Source: CAVZLD01 sp964522605 (GTDB lineage Bacteria; Planctomycetota; Planctomycetia; Pirellulales; Pirellulaceae). Taken from it: DNA of 15,549 bases. The notes beneath the pieces are model-generated. The model saw only the letters and a program-made list of their open reading frames with translations, did no database searches and was not told where the DNA came from. The translations under genes were made by a program, and so were the position numbers. The stretch spans positions 1 to 15,549 of the forward strand of contig CAZFWV010000146.1 in assembly GCA_964522605.1 (NCBI GenBank), written 5' to 3'. Below are positions 1-6,309 of this stretch, piece by piece (within the stretch, counting starts at the first letter, position 1; the number at the start of each line of letters is the position of its first letter).

Positions 1-236
1 GGCCGTGGACGAAACTCTTCCAGGAAGGGATCCAGGATTCGCATCTGGACTGAGTCTCCGTCGATCTGCCCCGTCAGGTCGATGAACCATTGCGTTGGTG
101 CCGGTAGATCATGCCGGACGGCACCGTCGTAGCTGCCGCAGCAAGAGAACCTGCCGCCCGTGATTCGGTAGAACTCCGCGTTGACACGATCACCAATCAT
201 GACGGACAGAAAGAACAGGACGATAACCCGCTCCAC
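1..236 (-). CDS. Small secreted protein, 5' end only (runs off left edge)
   Basis: Reading leftward from a GTG at 236 the frame stays open to base 1 (78 codons). The first 20 residues look like a signal peptide: a short charged start (VER), a hydrophobic stretch (VIVLFFLSVMIG) and a cleavage-like end (DRVNA, then EFY). The mature part begins EFYRITGGRFSCCGSYDG and contains a WFIDLTGQIDG segment, so it resembles short planctomycete secreted proteins with a CCG motif, but I cannot name the family. Third codon positions are mostly G or C, which supports coding. An ATG at 200 is in frame but lies inside the signal peptide, so GTG at 236 is preferred although no good Shine-Dalgarno precedes it. 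The gene is divergent from the PEP-CTERM array and shares the 237-438 spacer with it. The 3' end is outside the window. Confidence 0.5.
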   Translation of the reverse strand, partial: MERVIVLFFLSVMIGDRVNAEFYRITGGRFSCCGSYDGAVRHDLPAPTQWFIDLTGQIDGDSVQMRILDPFLEEFRPR

Positions 237-258
237 CCCTGCTTCGTCATCATGTTCG

Positions 259-309
259 TTGAGATTGACGCGGACTGTTTTAAAATAGGAGCTCCTGCCG
301 TACGATCGT
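259..309 (+). promoter_or_regulatory. Candidate promoter plus palindromic operator for PEP-CTERM copy 1
   Basis: TTGAGA (259-264), a 16-nt spacer and TAAAAT (281-286) form a sigma-70-like promoter, and the palindrome ACGATCGT lies at 302-309. The same arrangement with the same spacings occurs upstream of copy 2, which is the main reason to believe it. Transcription from here would give a leader of about 145 nt before the ATG at 439. The palindrome would sit just after the start of transcription, a position suited to a repressor site; that role is inference. Confidence 0.4.
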
Positions 310-396
310 GAGCATCGAACGAGAGCACCCGCGCGTTTTCGGCTTCGCCGTATAGGCCATTCCTGCACATGCTTTCCTTCACGTGTCTCACAATCG

Positions 397-410
397 CCAT
401 CAACGTTTCC
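397..410 (+). repeat. Leader element CCATCAACGTTTCC, copy 1
   Basis: This 14-nt element ends 28 nt before the ATG of PEP-CTERM copy 1. It recurs with one base changed (CCATCAACGCTTCC) at 1596-1609 before copy 2 and at 2732-2745 before copy 4, at 28 and 29 nt from their start codons. It may be a conserved untranslated-leader element or residual duplication homology. Confidence 0.45.
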
Positions 411-438
411 GCGTTTCATTTTGATGAAGGGCGATGTG

Positions 439-1020
439 ATGGAAACCACTCGTATTCGTTCTTTCGCGGCGATCGGGATCCTGTGTCTGGGGGCATCCTT
501 GTTCGCGCAAGAGCCAATCAGAAACCAGTGCCCTCAAGAGGCCAACCTGGGTCACGTGACGATCGCCTACGATCAGTTCACCGGGGAAGTGAGGGTCAAC
601 ACCTACAATAGTCAACAGGCTCCTCTCGGTACATTTGTCCTAGAGCTCGTTACAACGACCGAATGGCGTTTCAATGTGGGCGAAGATCGCGACGAAGATG
701 GATTCCACGACGGTTGCGCTTTTGACAAGGGGTTCTTCAACGTTTGCAGACCGGACAAGGTAGCCGTGATCGACGTGAACGACGGCTTTGGAGCGTGGCC
801 AGACGCTTTCTCATTCGGCGACATTGCGGAGCCGGGCTTGAGCCCTGAATTCGTTCAGTCCGTTTGGCTAATTTCGAGTTCGCACAGGCCTGGGATCCCG
901 GGGCCGCCGCCCCCGTGGCCGTGGTACGAAGTGTGTCTGTTCGTGGTTCCCGAACCCTCGACGCTAGTTCTCTTTGGCTCGGGTCTGATGGGCTTGATCG
1001 GCCTGCGTCGCCGCTCTTGA
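439..1020 (+). CDS. PEP-CTERM sorted secreted protein, array copy 1
   Basis: A 193-residue exported protein. Residues 1-23 are a signal peptide (METTRIRSF, then a hydrophobic core ending SLFAQ). The mature part holds the array signature NQCPQEANLGHV, YDQFTGEVRVNTYNS, TTEWRFNVGE and DGCAFDKGFFNVC. The tail VVPEPSTLVLFGSG followed by a hydrophobic segment and LRRRS is a PEP-CTERM signal, the tag that exosortase recognises and cleaves at the outer face of the membrane. An acidic loop (DRDEDGFHDG) could bind calcium. ATG 439 was chosen over in-frame starts at 421 and 424 because the paralogues start at the same M(E/G)T motif; the upstream GAAGGG is its weak ribosome site. Compared with copies 2 to 4, this copy lacks the ESTTGF(T/W)GPC segment and has a proline-rich stretch (GPPPPWPW, about residues 155-162) instead. 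The mature function is unknown; a surface or matrix structural role is inferred. Confidence 0.9.
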   Translation: METTRIRSFAAIGILCLGASLFAQEPIRNQCPQEANLGHVTIAYDQFTGEVRVNTYNSQQAPLGTFVLELVTTTEWRFNVGEDRDEDGFHDGCAFDKGFFNVCRPDKVAVIDVNDGFGAWPDAFSFGDIAEPGLSPEFVQSVWLISSSHRPGIPGPPPPWPWYEVCLFVVPEPSTLVLFGSGLMGLIGLRRRS

Positions 1021-1444
1021 TGCGTCAGCCGTTGGACACGATAAGCCGCCGCGTAGACGTTCGGCGATTCCGACCTCGTTGTGAACCACGACGCGCACCG
1101 AACGACATGACGATTGGGCTCAGAGCGCGTTGGTCGAGTCCTAAATCCGTTGACAATCGCTCGATACTCCTCACACTGCTCCGGCCATTCCTCCACACGC
1201 TCCCGCAACTCGTCCGGCATCGCCGCGATCAGCCGCATGTTGAATTGAACAAGCAGCCGCTAGGAATTTCCGATCGTCGTCGGGTTAATCCGTAAACGTG
1301 ACCGTGCCAATATTGGACTACGACACAGCAGGCCGACAAGCAGGGCTGTGAGTTGGACCTGCTTCACTCCGGCAGGATTCGCGAGGGCGGGTTTTTGTGC
1401 CGCGGAGCAACCGGTTCTGCTGCCCCTTTCCCCACGTTTTTTCG
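1021..1444. other. Intergenic stretch between PEP-CTERM copies 1 and 2, no supported gene
   Basis: No convincing gene is present. On the minus strand a frame from 1238 begins MRLIAAMPDELRERVEEWPEQ and looks locally protein-like, but it has no ribosome site, is preceded by an in-frame TAG ten codons up, and decays into arginine-rich sequence antisense to copy 1. It may be the relic of a lost gene. The right end, from about 1440, begins the duplicated leader of copy 2. Confidence 0.5.
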
Positions 1445-1495
1445 TTGAGCTTGCCGCTGATTGTCTTAAAATAGGGTTTGCTCTAGCACGATCGT
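1445..1495 (+). promoter_or_regulatory. Candidate promoter plus palindromic operator for PEP-CTERM copy 2
   Basis: TTGAGC (1445-1450), a 16-nt spacer and TAAAAT (1467-1472) form a promoter, followed 15 nt later by ACGATCGT (1488-1495), here extended to the 10-bp palindrome CACGATCGTG (1487-1496). This matches the copy 1 module in order and spacing although the surrounding leader has diverged. It implies a leader of about 155 nt before the ATG at 1638. Confidence 0.4.
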
Positions 1496-1595
1496 GGGCA
1501 GCTAACGAAGACATCCATGTTTTCGATACCAACATGACGTCCACACCTGCTTCCAGCGGGCAGGGTTGTGTTTTCTCTGATGCGTGTCGTTGCAA

Positions 1596-1609
1596 CCATC
1601 AACGCTTCC
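1596..1609 (+). repeat. Leader element CCATCAACGCTTCC, copy 2
   Basis: Second occurrence of the 14-nt leader element, ending 28 nt before the start codon of PEP-CTERM copy 2. It is identical to the one before copy 4 and differs in one base from the one before copy 1. Confidence 0.45.
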
Positions 1610-1637
1610 AAGTTCGACACGAATGGAGGACGATTCG

Positions 1638-2246
1638 ATGGAAACTGCGCGGGTCTTTTCTGTCGCTGCAGTGTGTTCGTTGTGTCTGGGGCCGCCCTTG
1701 TGCGCTCAAGAACTAATCAAAAACCAATGTTTTCAAGAGGCCAATCTGGGCCACGTGACGGTCACTTACGATAGGTACACCGGGGAGGTGAGGTTCAACT
1801 CCTACAACAGTGCGCAGGATCCTCTGAGCAGTATTGTCTTGGAGCTTGATTCGGCGGCTACGGAATGGCGATTCAGTGTGGGCGAACCTACTTTGAAGCC
1901 GAACGGGCAACCCGATGTGACTTACTATGACGGCTGTGCTTTCGATCAGGAGTACTTCAACGTTTGCTCACCCACGAAAGTCGCCATCATCGATGTGAAT
2001 GGCATGGCTGCTTGGCCGAACTCTGGCACGTTCGGTAACGTTGCGCAACCCGGCTTAGACTTCGACTTCCTTCAGTCGATTTGGCTGTTGTCGGGATCAC
2101 ACAGGGCTGGAAGTTTGATGAAGTGGAACCTCGAGAGCACAACGGGTTTCACTGGACCCTGTCTGTTCGTGGTTCCTGAACCATCCGCACTTGTTTTGCT
2201 CGGGCTGGGTTTCCTGGGCTTGATCAGCCAGCGTCGCCGCCTGTGA
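1638..2246 (+). CDS. PEP-CTERM sorted secreted protein, array copy 2
   Basis: A 202-residue paralogue of copy 1. It has a signal peptide (residues 1-24, ending PPLCAQ), the conserved core NQCFQEANLGHV, YDRYTGEVRFNSYNS, ATEWRFSVGE, DGCAFDQEYFNVC and IIDVNGMAAWP, then ESTTGFTGPCLF and the VVPEPSALVLLG hydrophobic tail ending QRRRL. Four core cysteines (NQC, DGC, NVC, PCLF) are shared with copy 4, and copy 3 keeps the last two it covers, suggesting two disulfides in the exported protein. The start is fixed by GGAGGA seven bases upstream of ATG 1638; the frame is open further upstream to 1584, but that part is leader. Relative to copies 1 and 4 it has a few extra residues after WRFSVGE (PTLKPNGQPDVTYY) and lacks their acidic calcium-like loop. 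Its stop lies four bases before the assembly gap. The molecular role is unknown. Confidence 0.9.
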   Translation: METARVFSVAAVCSLCLGPPLCAQELIKNQCFQEANLGHVTVTYDRYTGEVRFNSYNSAQDPLSSIVLELDSAATEWRFSVGEPTLKPNGQPDVTYYDGCAFDQEYFNVCSPTKVAIIDVNGMAAWPNSGTFGNVAQPGLDFDFLQSIWLLSGSHRAGSLMKWNLESTTGFTGPCLFVVPEPSALVLLGLGFLGLISQRRRL

Positions 2247-2249
2247 TTT

Positions 2250-2349
2250 NNNNNNNNNNNNNNNNNNNNNNNNNNNNNNNNNNNNNNNNNNNNNNNNNNN
2301 NNNNNNNNNNNNNNNNNNNNNNNNNNNNNNNNNNNNNNNNNNNNNNNNN
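2250..2349. other. Assembly gap (100 N)
   Basis: Exactly 100 Ns, the conventional placeholder for a gap of unknown size. It lies between the stop of copy 2 and the middle of copy 3. By comparison with copies 2 and 4, roughly 280 nt of copy 3 coding sequence plus a leader must be missing, so the real gap is larger than 100 bases and may hide whole further copies. Confidence 0.97.
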
Positions 2350-2653
2350 TTTCGACAAGGAGTTCTTTAACGTTTGCTCACCCACGAGAATCGCAGTTAT
2401 TGACGTGAATGGCATGGCAGCTTGGCCGAGTGCTTTCTCGTTTGGAAACGTTGCGGAGCCGGGCATGGATTTCGAGTTCATTAAGACAACTTGGCTAATC
2501 TCGGGTACCCACAGCGAAGGTCTGGACGCGTTTCAGTGGGAGAGCACAACTGGTTTCTGGGGTCCCTGTCTGTTCGTCGTTCCTGAACCATTCGCTGTTG
2601 TTTTGCTCAGACTGGGTTTCCTGGCCTTGATCGGCCTGAGTCGTCGCCCGTGA
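2350..2653 (+). CDS. PEP-CTERM sorted secreted protein, array copy 3 (5' end lost in gap)
   Basis: Only the C-terminal part, about 101 residues, is visible, starting at FDKEFFNVCSPTR, which aligns with about residue 95 of the full copies. It keeps VIDVNGMAAWPSAFSFGNV, ESTTGFWGPCLF and the VVPEPFAVVLL tail with a final LSRRP. The hydrophobic segment contains an arginine (VVLLRLGFLALIG), which is unusual for a PEP-CTERM membrane helix and could weaken sorting. The upstream half, including signal peptide and ribosome site, lies in the N-gap, so I cannot tell whether the gene is intact. The stop is followed after 121 nt by the start of copy 4, a much shorter spacer than between copies 1 and 2, so copies 3 and 4 may be cotranscribed. 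Confidence 0.8.
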
Positions 2654-2731
2654 TTTGCGATGCAAGAATGGAGGAATTGGACTTACCTCGAACACCAAGT
2701 GTGTGTGTGTTCCGTCAGGGGTTTCGCCGCA

Positions 2732-2745
2732 GCCATCAACGCTTC
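2732..2745 (+). repeat. Leader element CCATCAACGCTTCC, copy 3 of the element
   Basis: Third occurrence of the 14-nt element, ending 29 nt before the ATG of PEP-CTERM copy 4. The upstream TTGAGM-N16-TAAAAT module is not seen in the short spacer here, only a small GT microsatellite near 2699-2709. Confidence 0.45.
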
Positions 2746-2774
2746 CACTTTTCCCTTGGATGGAGGACGATTCG

Positions 2775-3395
2775 ATGGGAACTGCTCGTGTTTGTTCATT
2801 CGCGGTAATGTGTCTGGTCTGCCCCGGTTCGTCTTTGTTCGCCCAGCACCCAATCGAGAACCAGTGCCCTCAAGAGGCGAACCTGGGTCATGTCGCGATC
2901 ACCTACGACAAGTACACCGGGGAGGTGAGATTCAACACCTATAACAGCCGACAGGCGACTATCGATTCATTCGTCTTGGAGATCAAGACTGAGACCACCG
3001 AATGGCGATTCAAGGTAGGCGAGGATCCTGACGGAGACAATTTCTACGACGGCTGCGCATTTGGAAAGGGGTTCTTTAACGTCTGCCGACCGGATAAGGT
3101 GGCCGTAATTGACGTGAATGGCATTGGAGCGTGGCCGAACGCTTTCTCCTTGGGCAATGTTGCGGAGCCCGGCTTAGATTTCGAAGTCCTTCAATCGATT
3201 TGGTTCATCTCAGGTTCGTACAAGGGTGGCGGGGACGGTTTTTTAAATTTCCAAGCCGAGAGCACAACGGGTTTCACTGGCCCTTGTCTGTTCGTGGTTC
3301 CTGAACCATCCGGCGTGCTGCTTCTTGTCGCCGGCGCTCTGGGACTCATGAACTTAAGCCGCCCCCCTGTAACGGCCCACCGACAGTTGACGTGA
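2775..3395 (+). CDS. PEP-CTERM sorted secreted protein, array copy 4
   Basis: A 206-residue paralogue. It has a signal peptide (MGTARVCSF, ending SSLFAQ), then ENQCPQEANLGHV, YDKYTGEVRFNTYNS, TTEWRFKVGE, an acidic loop DPDGDNFYDG, CAFGKGFFNVC, ESTTGFTGPCLF and the VVPEPSGVLLLVAGALG tail. GGAGGA seven bases before ATG 2775 fixes the start. Long stretches are nearly identical at nucleotide level to copy 1 (around NQCPQEANLGHV), while other segments are closer to copy 2, suggesting exchange between copies. The C-terminus is odd: the hydrophobic segment is followed by NLSRPPVTAHRQLT instead of the short arginine cluster of the other copies, so a frameshift or fusion at the 3' end may have altered the sorting signal. 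The stop is five bases before an orphan FIMAH-like fragment. Confidence 0.9.
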   Translation: MGTARVCSFAVMCLVCPGSSLFAQHPIENQCPQEANLGHVAITYDKYTGEVRFNTYNSRQATIDSFVLEIKTETTEWRFKVGEDPDGDNFYDGCAFGKGFFNVCRPDKVAVIDVNGIGAWPNAFSLGNVAEPGLDFEVLQSIWFISGSYKGGGDGFLNFQAESTTGFTGPCLFVVPEPSGVLLLVAGALGLMNLSRPPVTAHRQLT

Positions 3396-3399
3396 AGGG

Positions 3400-3567
3400 G
3401 TGTCCAAGACGATCGAAAACAGCCTGGTCGCGAAACTAGATTCGGCACTCAATGCCCTGGATGACACCAACACGGCGAATGATGTGGCCGCCTGCAATTC
3501 GCTGAACGCCTTCATCAATGCGGTGGAAGCCCAGCGCGGCAATAAGATCACGCACGAAGCGGTGTAA
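3400..3567 (+). pseudogene. Orphan FIMAH-like C-terminal domain fragment
   Basis: The frame gives 55 residues, with ENSLVAKLDSALNALDD near the start and NSLNAFINAVEAQRGNKI near the end. This resembles the small helical FIMAH-type domain that ends many large secreted planctomycete proteins, where it usually continues with a further helix. Here it stops at THEAV. An in-frame TGA at 3388 rules out any long upstream protein in this frame, so the domain has lost its parent. A GTG at 3400 with GAAGGG directly in front could in principle start a small peptide translationally coupled to copy 4, but the spacing is too tight. I consider it the remnant of a larger gene that was replaced or deleted when the array expanded. 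The family assignment rests on remembered sequence similarity. Confidence 0.5.
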
Positions 3568-4074
3568 TCGATGTATTCCGTTGTCGCTTCGGTCTCCTCA
3601 GCAACGTTCGGTGCGCCGAATGGCAAAACCCGTTGGCTGTCATATCCAAAGTGCTACCGCCAACCCGGACCAAGTCTTGACGTGGACCGTTATGTGACGC
3701 GGCCAGAACGGACGGCTCATTCGGGGCCTTCGCTGGCCAAAGCGGCCGCCTGGGAAAACCGAACCAAGGACCAAAAGGGGCCAAAGCGCCCACCGGGTCG
3801 ATCGCCGATGAAGAGAAAGGAAGGTGAATCCAAAGGGAACCAATTTCACCACCAACCACTAAACAACTGTACCGCTGGGGCTTTTAAAAGCGCCTCCCGG
3901 TGGTCCCTTTTCAAGCGCCCAATGACATCGCGGTCGATCTCGAAAATCAACGAATTGCCGGACCCATCATCGATGTGGGCTTGGGGCTTTGCATGCATCG
4001 ACGCACGTGGCCTGGTGGGTGGTGATCAATAGGGGATGTCAGCGTACGGGAAACCGCGGAGATGGACAGGCGGT
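3568..4074. other. Intergenic stretch, no supported gene
   Basis: Open frames exist on both strands (a 153-codon plus frame and shorter minus frames), but none has a ribosome site, a recognisable domain or a consistent codon pattern. Besides the hairpins listed separately, I see nothing defined here. It separates the plus-strand array from the 3' end of the convergent HEAT/WD40 gene. Confidence 0.5.
3871..3904. terminator. Hairpin with perfect GCTTTTAAAAGC palindrome, possible terminator
   Basis: The 12-bp palindrome GCTTTTAAAAGC (3880-3891) is flanked by ACCG (3871-3874) and CGGT (3898-3901), giving an extended imperfect stem between two converging transcription units. A short pyrimidine run (CCCTTTTC) follows on the plus strand. 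It may act as a bidirectional terminator; the U-tract is poor, so this is tentative. Confidence 0.3.
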
Positions 4075-4075
4075 T
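4052..4075 (-). terminator. Weak hairpin at the stop of the HEAT/WD40 gene
   Basis: AACCGC (4052-4057) and GCGGTT (4070-4075) form a 6-bp stem with a 12-nt loop directly at the stop codon, followed on the minus strand by TTTCCC. The position fits a terminator, but the stem is short and the U-run minimal. Confidence 0.25.
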
Positions 4076-6255
4076 CAATCAATGGCGCGTGGCTGTCGAA
4101 CGAGCGTCATAAGCTCCTTCTTTGCGTCTACATCCCAAACCTTAATTGTCCCATCCCAACTCCCCGATGCGACAATCTTACCGCTGGGTGAGAACCGAGT
4201 TCCAAAAACAACCTGTTGGTGGCCGTGCAAGGTGGCCAGCATATCTTCCGACTCATGGTCCCAGAGTCGAACCGTGCCGTCATTTCCGCTGCTGGCGAGC
4301 AACTTGTCGTGCCTCGCGAAGTCGAAATCGTTCACTGCACTTCGATGGCCCTGGAGTGTCCTGACAAGTTTGCCGGTCTCCAGGTCCCAGAATCGAATTT
4401 GCCCGTCCCAGCAACCTGTGGCAAGCAGGCGACGATCCGACGTGAACGCGACTCCGTTGGTGGCCTCCGGATGATCGAATTCGTAAAGCCGCTTGCCTGA
4501 TTCGATGTTCCAAACGCGCACCGCCTGGTCTTTCCCGGCGGAAGCCAATGTCACACCGTCTTCCGCGAGTCGCATACCCCAAATATCACCGTAATGGCCG
4601 GAAATGGTTCGCATCAGCTTGCCCGTCATGCGCTCCCAGATGAGGATCTTCCCGTTCCCCGTTCCACCGATGATCCAACGCTCATCTGGCGTGATTTGAA
4701 GGACCTCAATACTCCCGCCCTTGGTCGGCGTGTCGACTGTCGACAGATCAAGCATCGTCTTTCCGGTCTTGCTGTCGTATAGACGAGCTAGACCTCCGTA
4801 ATTCCCTGATGCGAAGAACGTTCCCTTCGGCGACCACACCACCGCCCGGACTCCCCGGTCGCTTGGGATCACGAATCTCGGCCTTCCAGTCTCAATGTTC
4901 CAAACGTAGACTTCCCCTTTCTCATCGGAATCCCATCCGCCGTAGGACGTCACAAGCAGATTTCCGTCTGGGGAGAAATCCACAAACCAGGCGAACCGAA
5001 TCGGTTTCCCAGCTGTGAGTCGCGGTGTCGGAACAGCCTCAGGGAAAACCTTCTTGAGCACGACCATCGCCGTACGGCGGACACTCTCATCCTCATCGCT
5101 CAGTGCGTCAGTTAGAGCTTCCTTCAATACGTCGTTCAGAGCGGGCGTCGCGAGAGTCGCCTCATTCCCCATCTGGTTCAGGCTCGCGACGGCTCTGCGA
5201 CGGACAATCGGCGCGTCATCCCTCAATGCGTCGATCAGTGCCAGTATCGCGTCTGGCCCGATATTCCCCACGGCATCGATAGCGGCCACACGGACATTCG
5301 TCTGTTCATTCTTCAATTCATCGGTGAGAGCCGGTAACGCCTCCGGACCAATGCTACTGAGGGCATAAGCCACCCTCGGCAAGAACTCCTTATCCTTCTC
5401 ACTCCGCAACACGTCGGTCAAAACCGGTATGGCTTCCGGCCCCATGTTCCCGATCGCATGGACGGCCGCCACACGGACGTCCCAATTACGGACATCCTTG
5501 TTCTTCAACACGGGGGTCAGCGCCGGTATCGCCACCGGACCCATATTCCCCAGCGCATTGACGGCAGCCACACGGACGCGAGAATATCGGACGCCTGTGT
5601 CCTGCAAGACCTCGGTCAAAGCCGGTATGGCTTCCGGCCCCATACTTCCCAGAGCCAAGGCAGCGGTGCAGCGGACGTCATCATCTGGATCACTCTTCAA
5701 CACCTCGGCCAGAGCGGGCATTGCGTCCTTCGCCTTCGGCCCCATCTCCATCAAGGCCTGTGCAGCGGAGCGGCGGACCACGCCGTGCTCCACCTTCAAT
5801 GCTTCGATCAGGGGGGTTATCGCCTCCGGGTCCACGCTGCGTAGAGAACGGATGACAGCCATGCTGACATCCGCGTCCTCATCCTTCAGGGATTCGGTCA
5901 GCGCTGGGATCGCTCTCTTAGCCTCCGGTCCGATGTTTCCAAGGGAATCAATGGCTGCCTTCCGGACATCTTCGTTCTCATCGCCCAGGGCTTCCGTCAG
6001 CATGGGGACCGCCTCCGGGCCCTTCCTTCCCAGTTGACGAGCGGCAATTGTGCGAGTCCCTGGATTCCCGTGCTTCAAGCTCTTGACCAGCGACGACGTC
6101 GACGATCCTGGACCAACATAACAGGAGCCATACTGGAACAGATACCAAAGACATAGCAGGCCTAAGATTCCGGAGAGGATACGACGCGGTACGCCTATCG
6201 TTTGTTCACTCATGTGGCTTCTCGACTGGCCAGAAGGATCAGAATGTTCGGACAC
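4075..6255 (-). CDS. Membrane-anchored HEAT-repeat plus WD40 beta-propeller protein
   Basis: A 726-residue protein of unknown function, built for protein binding. Residues 26-47 are one hydrophobic helix (RILSGILGLLCLWYLFQYG), likely a membrane anchor. Residues about 55-395 hold about 11 HEAT-like repeats of the pattern PALTEVLK...VRxxAxxALGxMGPEAI. Residues about 405-720 hold seven WD40 units, each with a VWN/LWD/IWE-type ending, enough for a closed seven-bladed propeller. The start could be GTG 6255 (GGGAG upstream) or ATG 6213 (GAGAAG upstream); the anchor is present either way. No catalytic motif is visible. It starts 54 nt after the zinc-ribbon/RDD gene on the same strand, so the two are probably cotranscribed and may act together at the membrane. 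In planctomycetes WD40 units often accompany Ser/Thr kinase domains; here HEAT repeats take that place. Confidence 0.92.
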   Translation of the reverse strand: MSEHSDPSGQSRSHMSEQTIGVPRRILSGILGLLCLWYLFQYGSCYVGPGSSTSSLVKSLKHGNPGTRTIAARQLGRKGPEAVPMLTEALGDENEDVRKAAIDSLGNIGPEAKRAIPALTESLKDEDADVSMAVIRSLRSVDPEAITPLIEALKVEHGVVRRSAAQALMEMGPKAKDAMPALAEVLKSDPDDDVRCTAALALGSMGPEAIPALTEVLQDTGVRYSRVRVAAVNALGNMGPVAIPALTPVLKNKDVRNWDVRVAAVHAIGNMGPEAIPVLTDVLRSEKDKEFLPRVAYALSSIGPEALPALTDELKNEQTNVRVAAIDAVGNIGPDAILALIDALRDDAPIVRRRAVASLNQMGNEATLATPALNDVLKEALTDALSDEDESVRRTAMVVLKKVFPEAVPTPRLTAGKPIRFAWFVDFSPDGNLLVTSYGGWDSDEKGEVYVWNIETGRPRFVIPSDRGVRAVVWSPKGTFFASGNYGGLARLYDSKTGKTMLDLSTVDTPTKGGSIEVLQITPDERWIIGGTGNGKILIWERMTGKLMRTISGHYGDIWGMRLAEDGVTLASAGKDQAVRVWNIESGKRLYEFDHPEATNGVAFTSDRRLLATGCWDGQIRFWDLETGKLVRTLQGHRSAVNDFDFARHDKLLASSGNDGTVRLWDHESEDMLATLHGHQQVVFGTRFSPSGKIVASGSWDGTIKVWDVDAKKELMTLVRQPRAID

Positions 6256-6309
6256 AAAGGCTCCCGAATCAGCTTGCGGCCTTCACCACATGCCAATTGG
6301 TGAGATGGT

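Noticed and set aside
855..1238. Minus-strand frame starting MRLIAAMPDELRERVEEW
   Set aside because: Locally protein-like, but without a ribosome site, preceded by an in-frame stop ten codons up, and largely antisense to the PEP-CTERM gene. At most a gene relic.
2243..2653. Continuous frame across the N-gap
   Set aside because: The N run is a placeholder of unknown true length, so the apparent start before the gap is an artefact. Only the part from 2350 is used.
3571..4032. 153-codon plus frame and overlapping minus frames
   Set aside because: No start signal, no recognisable domain, and similar-length frames on both strands, as expected for noncoding GC-rich DNA.
5015..6037. Long plus-strand open frames over the HEAT repeats
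   Set aside because: They mirror the repetitive codons of the HEAT gene on the other strand; they have no domains and no ribosome sites.
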